Assembly: GCF_000173775.1 (NCBI RefSeq)
Contig: NZ_ACCD01000002.1
Coordinates: 1-64,000, forward strand
Source of the DNA: Yersinia rohdei ATCC 43380
Lineage (GTDB): Bacteria > Pseudomonadota > Gammaproteobacteria > Enterobacterales > Enterobacteriaceae
Reading direction: 5' to 3'
Length of the DNA stretch: 64,000 nt
Shown here in pieces: positions 20,935 through 31,343 of the stretch. Numbering within the stretch: the first letter of the stretch is position 1; each line of letters begins with the position of its first letter. The position numbers and the translations under genes were made by a program. The notes beneath the pieces were generated by a model, which was not told the DNA's origin, did not search any database, and saw nothing but the letters and a program-made list of their open reading frames with translations.

Positions 20935-21972
20935 ATGGCAAATTATATTCGCTGGACAGTAGGGCAAGCCCAGGCCCTGTTTGAAAAACCTCTATTGGAT
21001 TTATTGTTTGAAGCGCAGCAAATCCATCGTCAGCATTTTGATCCCCGTCAGGTGCAAGTCAGCACATTGTTATCAATTAAAACCGGAGCTTGCCCGGAAG
21101 ATTGCAAATATTGCCCACAAAGTTCCCGCTACAAAACGGGCTTGGAAAGTGAGCGGTTAATGCAAGTTGAGCAGGTTTTGGCGTCAGCCCAAAAAGCCAA
21201 AGCGGCGGGTTCAACTCGCTTTTGTATGGGGGCGGCATGGAAAAATCCCCATGAGCGCGATATGCCTTATCTGGAGCAAATGGTGGAGGGCGTCAAAGCG
21301 ATGGGTATGGAAACCTGCATGACACTCGGCACCCTAGATAAGCAACAAGCCCACCGACTGGCAGAGGCTGGGCTGGATTATTACAACCACAATCTGGATA
21401 CCTCGCCAGAATTTTACGGCAGCATTATTACCACCCGCAGTTATCAGGAGCGGCTCGATACCCTGAGTGAAGTTCGTGATGCCGGAATAAAAGTGTGTTC
21501 TGGCGGGATTGTCGGGTTGGGGGAAACCGTGCGCGACCGTGCTGGATTATTGGTACAACTGGCTAATTTACCCAAACCACCCGAAAGTGTTCCGATCAAC
21601 ATGTTGGTAAAAGTGAAAGGCACGCCGCTGGAAAATAACGACGACGTGGATGCTTTTGAATTTATCCGCACCATTGCGGTTGCCCGCATCATGATGCCAA
21701 CGTCTTATGTTCGCCTCTCTGCCGGGCGCGAGCAGATGAACGAGCAAACCCAGGCCATGTGCTTTATGGCGGGAGCAAACTCCATTTTCTATGGTTGCAA
21801 ATTACTCACCACGCCGAATCCGGAAGAAGATAAAGATGTGCAGCTGTTTCGCAAATTGGGGCTGAATCCGCAACAAACCGCCACCGAACAAGGGGACAAT
21901 GAGCAGCAGCAACAGCTAACCGAGCAATTATTGCACGCCGACAGTGCGCAATTTTATAACGCGGCAGTCTGA
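20935..21972 (+). CDS. bioB: Biotin synthase BioB
   Basis: BioB inserts sulfur into dethiobiotin, the last step of biotin synthesis, using radical SAM chemistry and two iron-sulfur clusters. The radical SAM cysteines are at 53, 57 and 60 (CPEDCKYC). Downstream cysteines in FCMGAAW and ETCMTLG fit the second cluster. The 345 residues match the family. A TTGGAGA ribosome site precedes the ATG. The last base of its stop is the first base of the bioF start. Confidence 0.97.
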   Translation: MANYIRWTVGQAQALFEKPLLDLLFEAQQIHRQHFDPRQVQVSTLLSIKTGACPEDCKYCPQSSRYKTGLESERLMQVEQVLASAQKAKAAGSTRFCMGAAWKNPHERDMPYLEQMVEGVKAMGMETCMTLGTLDKQQAHRLAEAGLDYYNHNLDTSPEFYGSIITTRSYQERLDTLSEVRDAGIKVCSGGIVGLGETVRDRAGLLVQLANLPKPPESVPINMLVKVKGTPLENNDDVDAFEFIRTIAVARIMMPTSYVRLSAGREQMNEQTQAMCFMAGANSIFYGCKLLTTPNPEEDKDVQLFRKLGLNPQQTATEQGDNEQQQQLTEQLLHADSAQFYNAAV

Positions 21973-23123
21973 TGAGCTGGCAAAACAGGATAGAACATGG
22001 CCTACAACAGCGGCGTGAAGCCGCGGCTTATCGCACTCGCCAGATGAATGACGGCGCTAGCGGGCGCTGGTTGCAGTTAGGTGCGCGGCGATATCTCAAC
22101 TTTTCCAGCAATGATTATCTGGGATTAAGCCAGGACGCCGCGGTGATTGCCGCCTGGCAGCAAGGGGCGGCGCGCTATGGCGTTGGCAGTGGTGGCTCTG
22201 GCCATGTTACCGGTTATAGCCAGCCACACGCGCAATTGGAACAACAGTTGGCCGACTGGTTGGGCTATCCACGCGCCTTATTATTTATCTCCGGCTATGC
22301 CGCGAATCAAGGGGTATTGGCGGCATTAGCAAGTGCCGATGACCGGATATTGGCAGATAAACTCAGCCATGCCTCTTTGCTGGAAGCCGCCGCGCACTCG
22401 GAGGCCCAATTGCGGCGCTTTGCGCATAATCAGCCCGATTCTCTGCAAAACTTGCTCCAGAAACCCAGTGTTGGTCAAACTTTAGTGGTGACCGAAGGGG
22501 TATTTAGCATGGACGGTGACAGTGCGCCATTGCAGGCTTTGCAGCAACACACGGCCGCTGCCGGCGGTTGGCTATTAGTCGATGATGCCCACGGCATAGG
22601 TGTTCGTGGTGAGGCGGGGCGGGGCAGTTGCTGGGAGCAGGACGTTAAACCCGAATTACTGGTGGTCACCTTTGGGAAGGCATTTGGTTTAAGTGGCGCG
22701 GCGGTGTTGTGTCAGGAGCCGGTGGCTGAATATTTGCTGCAATATGCCCGCCACTTAATTTACAGCACCGCGATGCCGCCGGCGCAGGCCTTCGCTTTGC
22801 AAACTGCATTAGTGCGAATTCAGCAAGGTGATGATTTACGCCAACAACTTCAGCAGCGTATTGAGCAATTTCGTCGCGGTGCGGCAGCTTTACCTCTGCA
22901 ATTAGGGGCCTCGGAGACGGCAATCCAGCCGCTGCTGGTGGGGGATAACCAGCAAACTCTGGCCCTGGCGGAGCAATTACGTGCTGCGGGTTTATGGGTA
23001 ACGGCAATTCGCCCGCCGACGGTTCCTCCCGGCGGTGCCAGATTGCGCCTTACCCTCAGCGCTGCCCATCAGAGTGATGATATTGACCGCCTGTTGGAGG
23101 TGCTTTATGGCCTTTGTCATTGA
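21972..23123 (+). CDS. bioF: 8-amino-7-oxononanoate synthase BioF
   Basis: BioF condenses pimeloyl-ACP with alanine to KAPA and uses PLP. The 383 residues include the glycine-rich [12 protein letters not shown] near 73, the cofactor-contacting DDAHGIG, and the PLP lysine in [12 protein letters not shown] (about residue 236). It overlaps bioB by one base and bioC by 17 bases, a tight operon. Confidence 0.96.
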   Translation: MSWQNRIEHGLQQRREAAAYRTRQMNDGASGRWLQLGARRYLNFSSNDYLGLSQDAAVIAAWQQGAARYGVGSGGSGHVTGYSQPHAQLEQQLADWLGYPRALLFISGYAANQGVLAALASADDRILADKLSHASLLEAAAHSEAQLRRFAHNQPDSLQNLLQKPSVGQTLVVTEGVFSMDGDSAPLQALQQHTAAAGGWLLVDDAHGIGVRGEAGRGSCWEQDVKPELLVVTFGKAFGLSGAAVLCQEPVAEYLLQYARHLIYSTAMPPAQAFALQTALVRIQQGDDLRQQLQQRIEQFRRGAAALPLQLGASETAIQPLLVGDNQQTLALAEQLRAAGLWVTAIRPPTVPPGGARLRLTLSAAHQSDDIDRLLEVLYGLCH

Positions 23124-23919
23124 GAATCAGTACTCGGCAGGGGCGGAGCAACCGGGAGTGAATAACACCACAATAAATAAACCGGCTATCGCGGCGGCAT
23201 TTAGCCGTGCGGCGGGCAGTTACGATACCGCCGCTGATTTACAACGAAAAACCGGTAATACCTTACTGGCGCTGGGTGCTCAGCATGCTGGGGTTGCGGT
23301 GCTGGATGCGGGCTGTGGCACTGGATATTTCAGTCACCGCTGGCGTGAGCGGGGCAAGCAAGTCATTGCTTTGGATCTGGCGGCAGGCATGCTGGAGCAC
23401 GCGCGACAGCAGCAGGCGGCTGACGATTATCTACTCGGTGATATCGAATCTATTCCGCTGGCCAATCAATCGGTGGATATCTGCTTTAGCAATTTAGCCG
23501 TACAGTGGTGCGCAGATTTACCGGTGGCGCTGGCGCAACTGTATCGGGTTACGCGCCCAGGGGGGATAATTCTATTTTCGACTCTGGCACAGGGCTCTCT
23601 TGATGAACTGGGGCGGGCGTGGCAGCAAGTCGATGGCAAGCGACATGTGAATGACTTCCTCTCATTTCAACAAATTAGTGCCGCTTGTCAGCCCTTTCGG
23701 CACCGCCTGACACCACAGCTATACCAGCAGCAGTTTCCAGATGTCATCGCCCTGATGCGCTCGCTACAGGGCATTGGTGCCACGCATTTACATCAGGGGC
23801 GTGAGGCAGGGTTAAGTGGTCGTCAGCGCCTGATGGCCTTGCAACGCGCTTATAGCACCCAATCGGGCAGCTACCCACTGAGTTACCATTTAGTTTATGG
23901 GGTTATCTATCGTGACTAA
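23107..23919 (+). CDS. bioC: Malonyl-ACP O-methyltransferase BioC
   Basis: BioC methylates malonyl-ACP so that fatty acid enzymes can build the pimelate chain. I choose ATG 23107 ([10 protein letters not shown], 270 residues); the longest frame starts inside bioF and adds 24 unrelated codons. Residues about 55-140 are the SAM-binding Rossmann fold, with [12 protein letters not shown] and LDLAAGML. Conserved family segments SNLAVQWC and [13 protein letters not shown] follow. Compared with E. coli BioC it has about 18 extra N-terminal residues before the shared [12 protein letters not shown]. Confidence 0.94.
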   Translation: MAFVIENQYSAGAEQPGVNNTTINKPAIAAAFSRAAGSYDTAADLQRKTGNTLLALGAQHAGVAVLDAGCGTGYFSHRWRERGKQVIALDLAAGMLEHARQQQAADDYLLGDIESIPLANQSVDICFSNLAVQWCADLPVALAQLYRVTRPGGIILFSTLAQGSLDELGRAWQQVDGKRHVNDFLSFQQISAACQPFRHRLTPQLYQQQFPDVIALMRSLQGIGATHLHQGREAGLSGRQRLMALQRAYSTQSGSYPLSYHLVYGVIYRD

Positions 23920-24631
23920 ACACTGGTTTATCACCGGCACGGATACTGATGTCGGTAAAACTGTCGCCAGTTGTGCATTATTACAGGCCGCGGCCCAGAT
24001 GGGATACCGCACCGCAGGGTATAAACCGGTAGCATCCGGCAGCGAGATGACGGCAGAGGGTTTACGAAACTCGGATGCCTTGGCATTGCAGGCGAACAGC
24101 AATCAGGCTTTGAGTTATTCGCAAGTCAATCCGGTGACATTGTCAGAGGCCACCTCGCCACATATTGCTAGCGCTAGTGAAGGCCGAGCAATCCATTTGC
24201 CTGAGTTATCACAAGGATTACGGCAATTGGAACAAACGGCAGACTGGATACTGGTCGAAGGGGCGGGGGGCTGGTTTACGCCACTTTCTTCGCAAGCCAC
24301 CTTTGCCGATTGGGTTCAGCAAGAGCAATTGCCGGTCATTATGGTCGTCGGGGTCAAATTGGGGTGCATCAATCATGCATTACTGACCGCTTTAGCTATC
24401 CGGCAAGCTGGGCTGAAGTTGGCCGGTTGGGTCGCGAATGAAGTGATTCCGGCGGGCGCGCGGCAAGGGGAATATTTGGCGACATTAACTCAGAAGATAG
24501 ACGCGCCATTATTGGGTATTATCCCCCATCTTACTGATTTAGCAGTTTATCCGGCTGCGCAGCGCCGCGATTTGGGCGGTTATCTGGATATAGCGTTATT
24601 GGCGGATACCAAGGTAAATTCACCCCATTAA
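23912..24631 (+). CDS. bioD: Dethiobiotin synthetase BioD
   Basis: BioD closes the ureido ring of DAPA with CO2 and ATP. The likely start is the GTG at 23912, overlapping the end of bioC by eight bases; it gives 239 residues opening (M)[16 protein letters not shown]. An ATG five codons earlier is possible. The P-loop GTDTDVGKT, the active-site YKPVASGSE and the EGAGGWFTPL segment are intact. The C-terminus is slightly longer than in E. coli (225 residues). Confidence 0.94.
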   Translation: MTKHWFITGTDTDVGKTVASCALLQAAAQMGYRTAGYKPVASGSEMTAEGLRNSDALALQANSNQALSYSQVNPVTLSEATSPHIASASEGRAIHLPELSQGLRQLEQTADWILVEGAGGWFTPLSSQATFADWVQQEQLPVIMVVGVKLGCINHALLTALAIRQAGLKLAGWVANEVIPAGARQGEYLATLTQKIDAPLLGIIPHLTDLAVYPAAQRRDLGGYLDIALLADTKVNSPH

Positions 24632-24649
24632 GGCCAAGGTAAACAATAA

Positions 24650-24673
24650 GGGCTAATAGATATTATTAGCCCC
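24650..24673. terminator. Stem-loop between convergent bioD and the orphan ABC ATPase
   Basis: GGGCTAATA pairs with TATTAGCCC around GATAT. On the minus strand a T-rich stretch (TTATTGTTT) follows, so it may end the minus-strand ATPase gene. A T-run is lacking on the plus strand. Confidence 0.45.
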
Positions 24674-24706
24674 GACAGGCCTGGAACTGAACATCTTGCT
24701 TGGTTA

Positions 24707-25417
24707 TCAACCGACCAAATGCTCAATAATCATATTTTCATCTAGCTGGTCTAATGTTCCTTGCGCCACATTTCGGCCACCTGCCATCAAGCAAAATCTG
24801 TCCGCAACGTGTTGAATATAAGGTAATCGGTGCTCCACCAGCAATACTGTCAAACCCAGGCTACGGCTAAGCTGATGCAAAATATGGCCAATATCCTCAC
24901 TGAGCGGAAGGGAAATGCCGCTCCCCGGTTCATCAAGGATAAGTAATTCCGGTTCGGCTACCAGTGCTCTGGCAATAGCCAACTGCTGTTGCTGATTACG
25001 GCTGAGTTCCCCACCACGCTGGCTGCGTTTGTCATACAACTGGGGGAATAAGTCAAAAATCCAGTGTGGGATAGGCTGAGATTTATGACGACCCGCCAAC
25101 ACGGCTATCAACATATTCTCCTCAACACTCAGTTGCGAAAAAATCTGCTGCCCTTGCGGCACATAGCCTATCCCCAGTGCAGTGCGGCCTTCGACGGGTT
25201 GTTGTAGCAAATTCTGTGGGGGTTGATGGTTGGGCTGCCAGGTCATGGTGCCACTTTTGATGGGCAGATGGCCCATGATGCAATTAATTAAGGTGGTTTT
25301 GCCCACGCCGTTACGACCAATCAGACAGGTACACTGGCCACGAGGAAGCTCCAGATTGAGATCCCATAGGATATGATTCTGTCCATAGTATTGATTTACA
25401 GCAGTTAAACTCAGCAT
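24707..25417 (-). CDS. Orphan UrtE/LivF-like ABC ATPase with an altered signature motif
   Basis: The 236-residue protein is a lone ABC ATPase most like UrtE, the urea-importer ATPase encoded at 56,840 in this same window (shared MLxLxxVNQYYG opening, IGRNGVGKTT Walker A at 34-42, IGYVPQG Q-loop, FPQLY...RRGG-like region, LLILDEP Walker B). The signature motif, however, is LSRNQQQQ instead of LSGGQQQQ, and LDEPTEGI has become LDEPGSGI. The switch region is VEH (His), where UrtE has VEQ. A good GAGGAG ribosome site suggests it is translated. No permease or binding protein lies beside it. It could serve another transporter, modulate UrtE, or be decaying; I cannot tell which. Confidence 0.8.
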   Translation of the reverse strand: MLSLTAVNQYYGQNHILWDLNLELPRGQCTCLIGRNGVGKTTLINCIMGHLPIKSGTMTWQPNHQPPQNLLQQPVEGRTALGIGYVPQGQQIFSQLSVEENMLIAVLAGRHKSQPIPHWIFDLFPQLYDKRSQRGGELSRNQQQQLAIARALVAEPELLILDEPGSGISLPLSEDIGHILHQLSRSLGLTVLLVEHRLPYIQHVADRFCLMAGGRNVAQGTLDQLDENMIIEHLVG

Positions 25418-26091
25418 CAGTGCTTCTCCTCAGTCGATCTCAGTAGTTCACAGGTATCCCAGTGTTCTGTAACGGCTAGTGAAGAATTAACCCGCAAATA
25501 GGTATAGTTGATAGCGGATGTGTAGCATAAAACACTCTATCTCTGGCGGATGGTTGTGAGTGTAAATTGACGTAAACTTGGCCATTAGCGACATAAAATG
25601 GCATCAACGGGCTATTTTTAACCTTTTTCTCACCTCTTATGGGTAATATTCAGTCAATTGATGCCCTGCACTGCTATCGCGCACTTCTCCTTTCATTTCT
25701 CTGTTCCACAGAGGTATAAAGCAACTTTTGGGCCAATGTGGCATGGTCTACGCTAAAATTCGCATGTTAACGGACTGTAAATGGTTTTAATGGGCAGTAG
25801 CGGATTAACAAGGATAAGCCGAGAACAGGAAACTGCCGTGAGCGGTGCCTCCTTGCACTTTAGCAGTGCTGTGACGAAATTAATGGTGCAGTAAAATTAC
25901 ATTGAGCGGAAGTGGTTGAGTGGCGGTACAAAAAAGGGGATTTTATAGAATTAGCAAATGGTTTTCTTAGCACCAATTGAAATATGAAATTAAATAACAA
26001 AGTAAAAAAAACACTAAAAAAGCCAGTTCTCCCCTATTTCATCGCTAAGCTTGGCTTTTCGCCAACACGCGGCCCCTATGGGGTTGAATGA
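25418..26091. other. Long gene-free stretch upstream of uvrB
   Basis: I find no convincing gene in this AT-rich stretch. It should hold the orphan ATPase promoter and any distal uvrB promoters. Just before the DnaA palindrome, AAAAGCCA (26017-26024) and TGGCTTTT (26052-26059) can pair, a possible attenuator-like hairpin in a long uvrB leader. Confidence 0.5.
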
Positions 26092-26116
26092 GTTATCCAC
26101 CATTCCTGTGGATAAC
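26092..26116. promoter_or_regulatory. DnaA-box palindrome upstream of uvrB
   Basis: GTTATCCAC and GTGGATAAC form a perfect 9-bp inverted repeat around CATTCCT. The minus-strand copy extends to TTATCCACA, a consensus DnaA box; the plus-strand copy is TTATCCACC, one mismatch. DnaA involvement in uvrB regulation has been reported for E. coli. The site is about 400 bp before the uvrB start. The interval 26117-26415 shows no gene. Confidence 0.65.
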
Positions 26117-26415
26117 CTTGTGCATTAGCGATAGAAAACTAATGGCAGGCGAGAGCGGGCGCGGCTTTGGCTCCTGTTGTCCGGATTCTCTCCTTTTTAA
26201 TAATGTCATTATTTATCAGTTGGTTAATTAAAATCAAGCACTCAAAAAACATAGCCCACACGTATGGATAATCTTTAATCAATTAACCATCAATAATATG
26301 TTTATGTTAATGGCTGGGGATAAAAACACTTTTAGAGTGCAAAGCGAGCCAATATGCCACTGTAAGCGGGCAAACAATGTTGTAGTGAGGCAAATTAAGA
26401 CATTTTAGTATTTGA

Positions 26416-26435
26416 AGCTGGTTTTATATCCAGTA
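26416..26435. promoter_or_regulatory. LexA (SOS) box of uvrB
   Basis: CTG at 26418-26420 and CAG at 26431-26433 are separated by ten T/A-rich bases and end in CCAGTA. This is the CTG-N10-CAG form of the LexA operator, about 80 bp before the uvrB start, and marks uvrB as an SOS gene. Confidence 0.8.
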
Positions 26436-26515
26436 TCATAGCAGTGGAAAAAATTGATGAGGCTTTCATAATTAGTCTCCTGACAGTAAGTATTTCTCCG
26501 GCGGGTAGCAAATTC

Positions 26516-28528
26516 ATGAGTAAATTATTCAAACTACATTCTGAGTTTAAGCCAGCAGGCGATCAGCCTGAGGCCATCCGTAAACTGGAAGAAGGGCTGG
26601 AGAATGGTCTGGCCCATCAGACACTGTTGGGGGTAACGGGGTCGGGCAAAACCTTTACAGTGGCAAATGTGATTGCTGATCTGAACCGGCCGACGATGAT
26701 ATTAGCGCCAAACAAAACCTTGGCCGCCCAACTTTATGGCGAGATGAAAGAATTCTTTCCTGAAAACGCGGTGGAATACTTCGTCTCCTATTATGACTAT
26801 TATCAGCCCGAAGCCTATGTCCCAAGTTCAGACACCTTTATCGAGAAAGATGCCTCGGTAAATGAACATATAGAGCAAATGCGGTTATCCGCGACTAAAG
26901 CATTATTAGAGCGGCGAGATGTCGTGGTGGTTGCCTCGGTCTCTGCTATTTATGGTCTGGGTGACCCGGATTTGTATCTGAAAATGATGCTGCATCTGAC
27001 CAAGGGAATGATTATTGACCAGCGCTCAATTTTACGCCGTTTGTCAGAATTGCAATACAGCCGCAACGATCAGGTCTTTCAACGCGGTACTTTTCGCGTC
27101 CGTGGTGAGGTAATTGATATTTTCCCGGCGGAATCCGATGAATGGGCATTGCGTGTAGAGTTGTTTGATGAGGAGGTCGAACGGCTCTCCATATTTGACC
27201 CACTAACGGGCCAGTTACAGCACGAAGTTCCACGTTTTACGGTCTACCCTAAAACGCACTATGTTACTCCGCGAGAGCGCATCTTGCAGGCGATGGAAGA
27301 GATAAAAGTTGAGCTGGCCGAGCGCCGTCAGGTGTTATTAGCGAACAATAAACTCATTGAAGAACAACGAATTACCCAGCGGACTCAATTTGACCTCGAA
27401 ATGATGAATGAGCTGGGTTACTGCTCAGGTATTGAAAACTATTCCCGCTATCTTTCGGGCCGTGGGCCGGGTGAAGCGCCGCCGACCCTCTTCGATTATC
27501 TGCCCGCAGATGGTTTACTGATTGTTGATGAATCTCACGTCACTATCCCGCAAATTGGCGGCATGTACAAAGGTGACCGGTCACGGAAAGAAACACTGGT
27601 GGAATATGGCTTCCGGTTGCCTTCAGCACTGGATAACCGGCCAATGCGCTTTGAAGAGTTTGAGGCGTTAGCACCACAAACCATTTATGTTTCGGCCACT
27701 CCGGGTAAGTATGAACTGGAGAAATCCGGTGATGAGGTGGTAGATCAAGTGGTGCGCCCGACCGGCTTGCTTGATCCACTGATTGAAGTTCGCCCAGTCG
27801 CCACTCAGGTGGATGACTTGCTGTCAGAAATCCGCATTCGTGCAGCAATTAACGAGCGGGTTTTGGTGACCACCCTGACCAAACGTATGGCCGAAGACTT
27901 GACGGATTACTTAGGAGAGCACGGTGCCCGTGTCCGTTACCTGCATTCAGATATTGATACTGTCGAGCGGGTGGAAATTATTCGTGATTTGCGCTTGGGT
28001 GAATTTGATGTGCTGGTGGGGATCAACCTGCTGCGCGAAGGCCTGGATATGCCGGAAGTTTCATTGGTTGCCATTCTGGACGCCGATAAAGAAGGTTTCC
28101 TGCGTTCTGAACGCTCCTTAATCCAGACGATTGGGCGTGCGGCACGTAACCTTAACGGTAAAGCTATTCTCTATGGCGACAGAATTACTGCCTCAATGGA
28201 AAAAGCCATTGGTGAAACCGAGCGGCGACGGGCTAAGCAGCAAGCTTATAACGAAGAGCGCGGCATTATTCCTCAGGGGCTCAACAAGAAGGTTGGAGAT
28301 ATTCTGCAACTAGGGCAGCCTTCCATGCGCGGCAAGGGGAAAGGCCGGGGCGGCAAAGTGGCCGATACCAACAACTACCAATCGCTATCACCTAAAGCAC
28401 TTGATCAGAAAATCCGTGAACTGGAAGCCAAGATGTACACTCATGCGCAAAATCTTGAATTCGAGCAGGCGGCAGAGTTACGAGATCAGGTGCATCAGCT
28501 CCGCCAGCAGTTTATTGCTATCTCTTGA
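26516..28528 (+). CDS. uvrB: Excinuclease ABC subunit UvrB
   Basis: UvrB is the damage-verifying helicase-like subunit of nucleotide excision repair; it is loaded by UvrA2 and recruits UvrC. The start at [13 protein letters not shown] (670 residues) matches E. coli; the longest frame adds 24 codons that are not conserved. Walker A GVTGSGKT lies near 39-46 and the beta-hairpin [12 protein letters not shown] near 92-103. Helicase motifs DESH and QTIGRAARN follow, and the C-terminal UVR motif [15 protein letters not shown] binds UvrC. LexA and DnaA sites lie upstream. Confidence 0.97.
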   Translation: MSKLFKLHSEFKPAGDQPEAIRKLEEGLENGLAHQTLLGVTGSGKTFTVANVIADLNRPTMILAPNKTLAAQLYGEMKEFFPENAVEYFVSYYDYYQPEAYVPSSDTFIEKDASVNEHIEQMRLSATKALLERRDVVVVASVSAIYGLGDPDLYLKMMLHLTKGMIIDQRSILRRLSELQYSRNDQVFQRGTFRVRGEVIDIFPAESDEWALRVELFDEEVERLSIFDPLTGQLQHEVPRFTVYPKTHYVTPRERILQAMEEIKVELAERRQVLLANNKLIEEQRITQRTQFDLEMMNELGYCSGIENYSRYLSGRGPGEAPPTLFDYLPADGLLIVDESHVTIPQIGGMYKGDRSRKETLVEYGFRLPSALDNRPMRFEEFEALAPQTIYVSATPGKYELEKSGDEVVDQVVRPTGLLDPLIEVRPVATQVDDLLSEIRIRAAINERVLVTTLTKRMAEDLTDYLGEHGARVRYLHSDIDTVERVEIIRDLRLGEFDVLVGINLLREGLDMPEVSLVAILDADKEGFLRSERSLIQTIGRAARNLNGKAILYGDRITASMEKAIGETERRRAKQQAYNEERGIIPQGLNKKVGDILQLGQPSMRGKGKGRGGKVADTNNYQSLSPKALDQKIRELEAKMYTHAQNLEFEQAAELRDQVHQLRQQFIAIS

Positions 28529-28563
28529 TAATCAGCGGCCCACTTGGTTGAGCCGCTGATTAT
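28528..28563. terminator. 12-bp hairpin at the end of uvrB
   Basis: ATAATCAGCGGC and GCCGCTGATTAT pair perfectly around a 12-base loop, starting on the last base of the uvrB stop codon. No T-run follows. It probably defines the uvrB mRNA 3' end. Confidence 0.5.
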
Positions 28564-28660
28564 GGGGGCATATATTGGGAATTTTGCTTGTCGCATCAGC
28601 CGAACCTGATTAATGTGTGCGGCTGATAAAATCGTCATCGAATAAAGCGCGAGATAAATA

Positions 28661-28915
28661 ATGAGCGACCACGTATCCAAAGATCCATTGCACGGCATTA
28701 CATTGGAGCAGTTATTGACCAAGTTGGTAGAGTATTATGGCTGGGAAGAACTGGCACATCGTATCCAAATCAACTGTTTCATCAGTGATCCCAGCATTAA
28801 ATCCAGTTTGAAATTTTTACGCCGCACCCCGTGGGCACGCACTAAAGTGGAAGCGCTTTATATTCACATGAATAACAATGCGGCTTTACAAGAGCGTTCA
28901 CGTTTACAAGAATAG
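28661..28915 (+). CDS. VF530 (DUF2132) family small protein
   Basis: The 84-residue protein has the family signature: [24 protein letters not shown], then [24 protein letters not shown] and a C-terminal VEALYIHM (quoted here with gaps below 20 residues in the source frame). Members adopt a small helical fold, and DNA binding has been suggested. There is no known physiological role. It is transcribed alone between uvrB and yvcK, converging on yvcK with only 16 bp between the stops. Confidence 0.85.
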   Translation: MSDHVSKDPLHGITLEQLLTKLVEYYGWEELAHRIQINCFISDPSIKSSLKFLRRTPWARTKVEALYIHMNNNAALQERSRLQE

Positions 28916-28931
28916 CCCCGCAAGTAACTTG

Positions 28932-29864
28932 CTAGTGCGCTGATGCTGAGCCTGTGCCACCCAATTGTTGTAAAGTGATTTCCAGTGCCTGGCGCAGTAA
29001 TTCACGATCATGACGATAGGGGATATCCTTGGCTTCCAAGGGCTGCTGGACAATAATTCTGTCCGTTACACCACTGGTATCAATGCGTGGGCTTACGATT
29101 GCAGCATCAATAATTTTTCGGCCAATCTTACTTTCCATTATTGCTAGTTTTTCGTGTAATGACAGTCCTGCTGCGGCCACACTAAGCTCGCGCCCCAGAT
29201 TGCCGATATAAATCATACTGGCGGAACTGCGTCGCAAAGCTTGGGTTAAATCATCCAGTAGCAACAGTGGCATTAGGCTGGTTAAAAAACTGCCCGGCCC
29301 GATTAAAATCACATCGGCCTGACCGATAGCTTCAATTGCTTCCTTAGTTGCTTGGACATGGGGGGACAGCAACATTTCTTGCGGCATTTGCGTCAATTGA
29401 TCAATATTTACTTCCCCGTAAACTGGGTGTCCTTCATGGTCGATCGCCAGTAAGTCTACCGGTTGTTCTGACATCGGAATCAACCAGGCATCCACTTTGA
29501 GCAAACTGCGCACCAGATTGATTGCTTCAATCGGGCGAATACTGAGATGGTCTAGCGCTTTGAGCATTAAATTGCCCAAATTATGACCTGCTAATTCGCC
29601 ATTACCGGTAAAACGGTATTCAAACATCGCGGAGGCGACGCTGGGTTCAGTTATCAATTGATTCAGGCAATTACGGGTGTCTCCCCACGCAATTCCGCCC
29701 TCAGAGCGGCGGATCCGGCCAGTTGAACCGCCATTATCGGTGGTGGTAACAATACCGGTCAGGCGCGACCCTAAAGATGACAGAGCAGACATCACCCTCC
29801 CCAAACCATGACCGCCGCCCAATGCCACCACTCGATCGAGATCCGCTAATGTGCGATTTCGCAT
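28932..29864 (-). CDS. ybhK: YvcK/YbhK family gluconeogenesis factor
   Basis: The 310-residue protein matches E. coli YbhK and the YvcK/CofD-like family. Bacillus YvcK binds UDP-sugars and supports growth on gluconeogenic carbon and cell-wall synthesis; the role in enterobacteria is less clear. The N-terminal nucleotide-binding loop is [11 protein letters not shown] (about 13-23), followed by [23 protein letters not shown] and [13 protein letters not shown]. It is divergent from moaA, with about 460 bp between the starts. Confidence 0.92.
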   Translation of the reverse strand: MRNRTLADLDRVVALGGGHGLGRVMSALSSLGSRLTGIVTTTDNGGSTGRIRRSEGGIAWGDTRNCLNQLITEPSVASAMFEYRFTGNGELAGHNLGNLMLKALDHLSIRPIEAINLVRSLLKVDAWLIPMSEQPVDLLAIDHEGHPVYGEVNIDQLTQMPQEMLLSPHVQATKEAIEAIGQADVILIGPGSFLTSLMPLLLLDDLTQALRRSSASMIYIGNLGRELSVAAAGLSLHEKLAIMESKIGRKIIDAAIVSPRIDTSGVTDRIIVQQPLEAKDIPYRHDRELLRQALEITLQQLGGTGSASAH

Positions 29865-30043
29865 ATTTTTCCTGCCTAAATAGTGTTGCCCGGCTCTAAT
29901 AGCGTAGCTAAAGGTGAAATTGCTGCATAAGTTAACGGATTTGCAGCTAAAACGCGATAAAAGCCCTGTTTTTCGTGATTTTAAACAAGGTATTAGCCGT
30001 GGATTAAAATAAGCTCATTACCAAGGCTTTTTGTTGTATAAGT

Positions 30044-30067
30044 CGTTGTATATAAAAATATATAACG
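30044..30067. promoter_or_regulatory. Probable ModE operator upstream of moaA
   Basis: A 24-base dyad opens CGTTGTATAT and closes ATATATAACG. It has the same length and the same CGTT/AACG ends as the site at modA (14719-14742). E. coli moaA is activated by ModE-molybdate, so activation is the likely effect here. It lies about 150 bp upstream of the riboswitch. Confidence 0.7.
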
Positions 30068-30199
30068 TAAAACACCCATTGGCTATCCTGTCTTTTTAGC
30101 GTTAGAATCACTAGGAAAAGTGAGGTTTTAGCGATTAACCATCGTGATGAGTTTTACTTTTTAACCATGGTTCAGCCAGCTGTTAGCCAACAGTGGCGG

Positions 30200-30318
30200 A
30201 ACATAAACTCCTAGCCTTAGTGTCTACGTTGTCTTATTTATCGACAATATGATGCTCTGGCCGTGGCCTTAGCCACCAGGGTGCGAGGTAGAAATGCCTG
30301 CATCTCCCGTATTTGGAA
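30200..30318 (+). ncRNA. Moco (molybdenum cofactor) riboswitch in the moaA leader
   Basis: The leader directly before moaA contains the conserved Moco motif elements in order: ACTCCTAGCC...GTGTCTACG, then GGCCGTGGCC, TAGCCACCAGGG, GAGGTAGAAATGCC and TGCATCTCCC. The final strand stops just before the GGAAAGG ribosome site, so ligand binding could mask translation. The E. coli moaA leader carries the same element. Exact ends are approximate. Confidence 0.85.
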
Positions 30319-30325
30319 AGGTGTT

Positions 30326-31306
30326 ATGGTACAACTTACTGACGCATTTGCGCGCAAGTTCTATTACTTGCGCCTATCGATTACTGATGTGTGCAATTTT
30401 CGTTGCACTTATTGCTTGCCCGATGGTTATCGCCCGGACGGAATAAAAAGTTTTCTTAGCCTTGATGAGATAAGCCGCGTTAGCAGAGCTTTTGCCTTGT
30501 TGGGAACAGAAAAAATCCGTCTGACAGGGGGTGAACCGTCGATGCGCCGCGATTTCACCGATATTATTGCCACCATTCGACAAAACCCCGCCATTCGCAC
30601 CTTGGCGGTGACCACTAATGGTTACCGTTTAGCGCGTGATGCTGCGCAATGGCGTGATGCAGGGCTCACTGCAATTAATGTCAGCGTTGACAGCCTCGAC
30701 CCACGGCAATTCCATGCCATCACCGGGCAAGATAAATTTCATCAAGTTATGCAAGGCATTGATGCTGCCTTTGATGCCGGTTTTGAGAAAGTCAAAATCA
30801 ATGCGGTGTTGATGCGGGATGTGAATGATAGCAATCTCAACGCCTTCCTGAATTGGATAAAATCCAGACCCATCCAACTGCGATTTATCGAACTGATGGA
30901 AACCGGTGAGGGCGGACATCTGTTTCGCAAACACCATGTTTCTGGTGGCATTATCCGCCAACAATTACTCCAGCAAGGCTGGCAGCAGCAAGAGCGCGCG
31001 CGCAGTGATGGCCCGGCTCAAGTCTTCCATCATCCTGATTATCTGGGGGAAGTTGGGCTTATCATGCCGTATGAGAAAGACTTCTGTGCGAGTTGTAATC
31101 GCTTGCGTGTTTCAGCGCTGGGAAATCTGCATTTATGCTTATTTGGCGAGCAAGGCATTACACTGCGCGACCTGCTGGCCAGTGATGACCAGCAAGATGA
31201 GTTAATGGCGCGAATTCAAAGTGCTCTGCAAACCAAGAAGCAAACCCATTTCTTGCATCAGGGCAATAGCGGCATTACACAGAATTTATCTTTTATTGGT
31301 GGCTGA
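30326..31306 (+). CDS. moaA: GTP 3',8-cyclase MoaA
   Basis: MoaA starts molybdenum cofactor synthesis by converting GTP to 3',8-cyclo-GTP with radical SAM chemistry. The start at [18 protein letters not shown] (326 residues) fits relatives and has GGAAAGG upstream; upstream codons of the longest frame lie inside the riboswitch. The SAM cluster cysteines are 23, 27 and 30 (CNFRCTYC). The substrate cluster uses CASCNRLR and the later cysteine in LHLCLF. The protein ends in the functionally important Gly-Gly. Confidence 0.96.
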   Translation: MVQLTDAFARKFYYLRLSITDVCNFRCTYCLPDGYRPDGIKSFLSLDEISRVSRAFALLGTEKIRLTGGEPSMRRDFTDIIATIRQNPAIRTLAVTTNGYRLARDAAQWRDAGLTAINVSVDSLDPRQFHAITGQDKFHQVMQGIDAAFDAGFEKVKINAVLMRDVNDSNLNAFLNWIKSRPIQLRFIELMETGEGGHLFRKHHVSGGIIRQQLLQQGWQQQERARSDGPAQVFHHPDYLGEVGLIMPYEKDFCASCNRLRVSALGNLHLCLFGEQGITLRDLLASDDQQDELMARIQSALQTKKQTHFLHQGNSGITQNLSFIGG

Positions 31307-31343
31307 TAACCTGCAACCCAAGAGTGCAGGAATAGGACTGTTT

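Noticed and set aside
31221-31343. N-terminally extended MoaC
   Set aside because: The extension lies inside moaA and does not resemble Moa[12 protein letters not shown] at 31344 matches the family.
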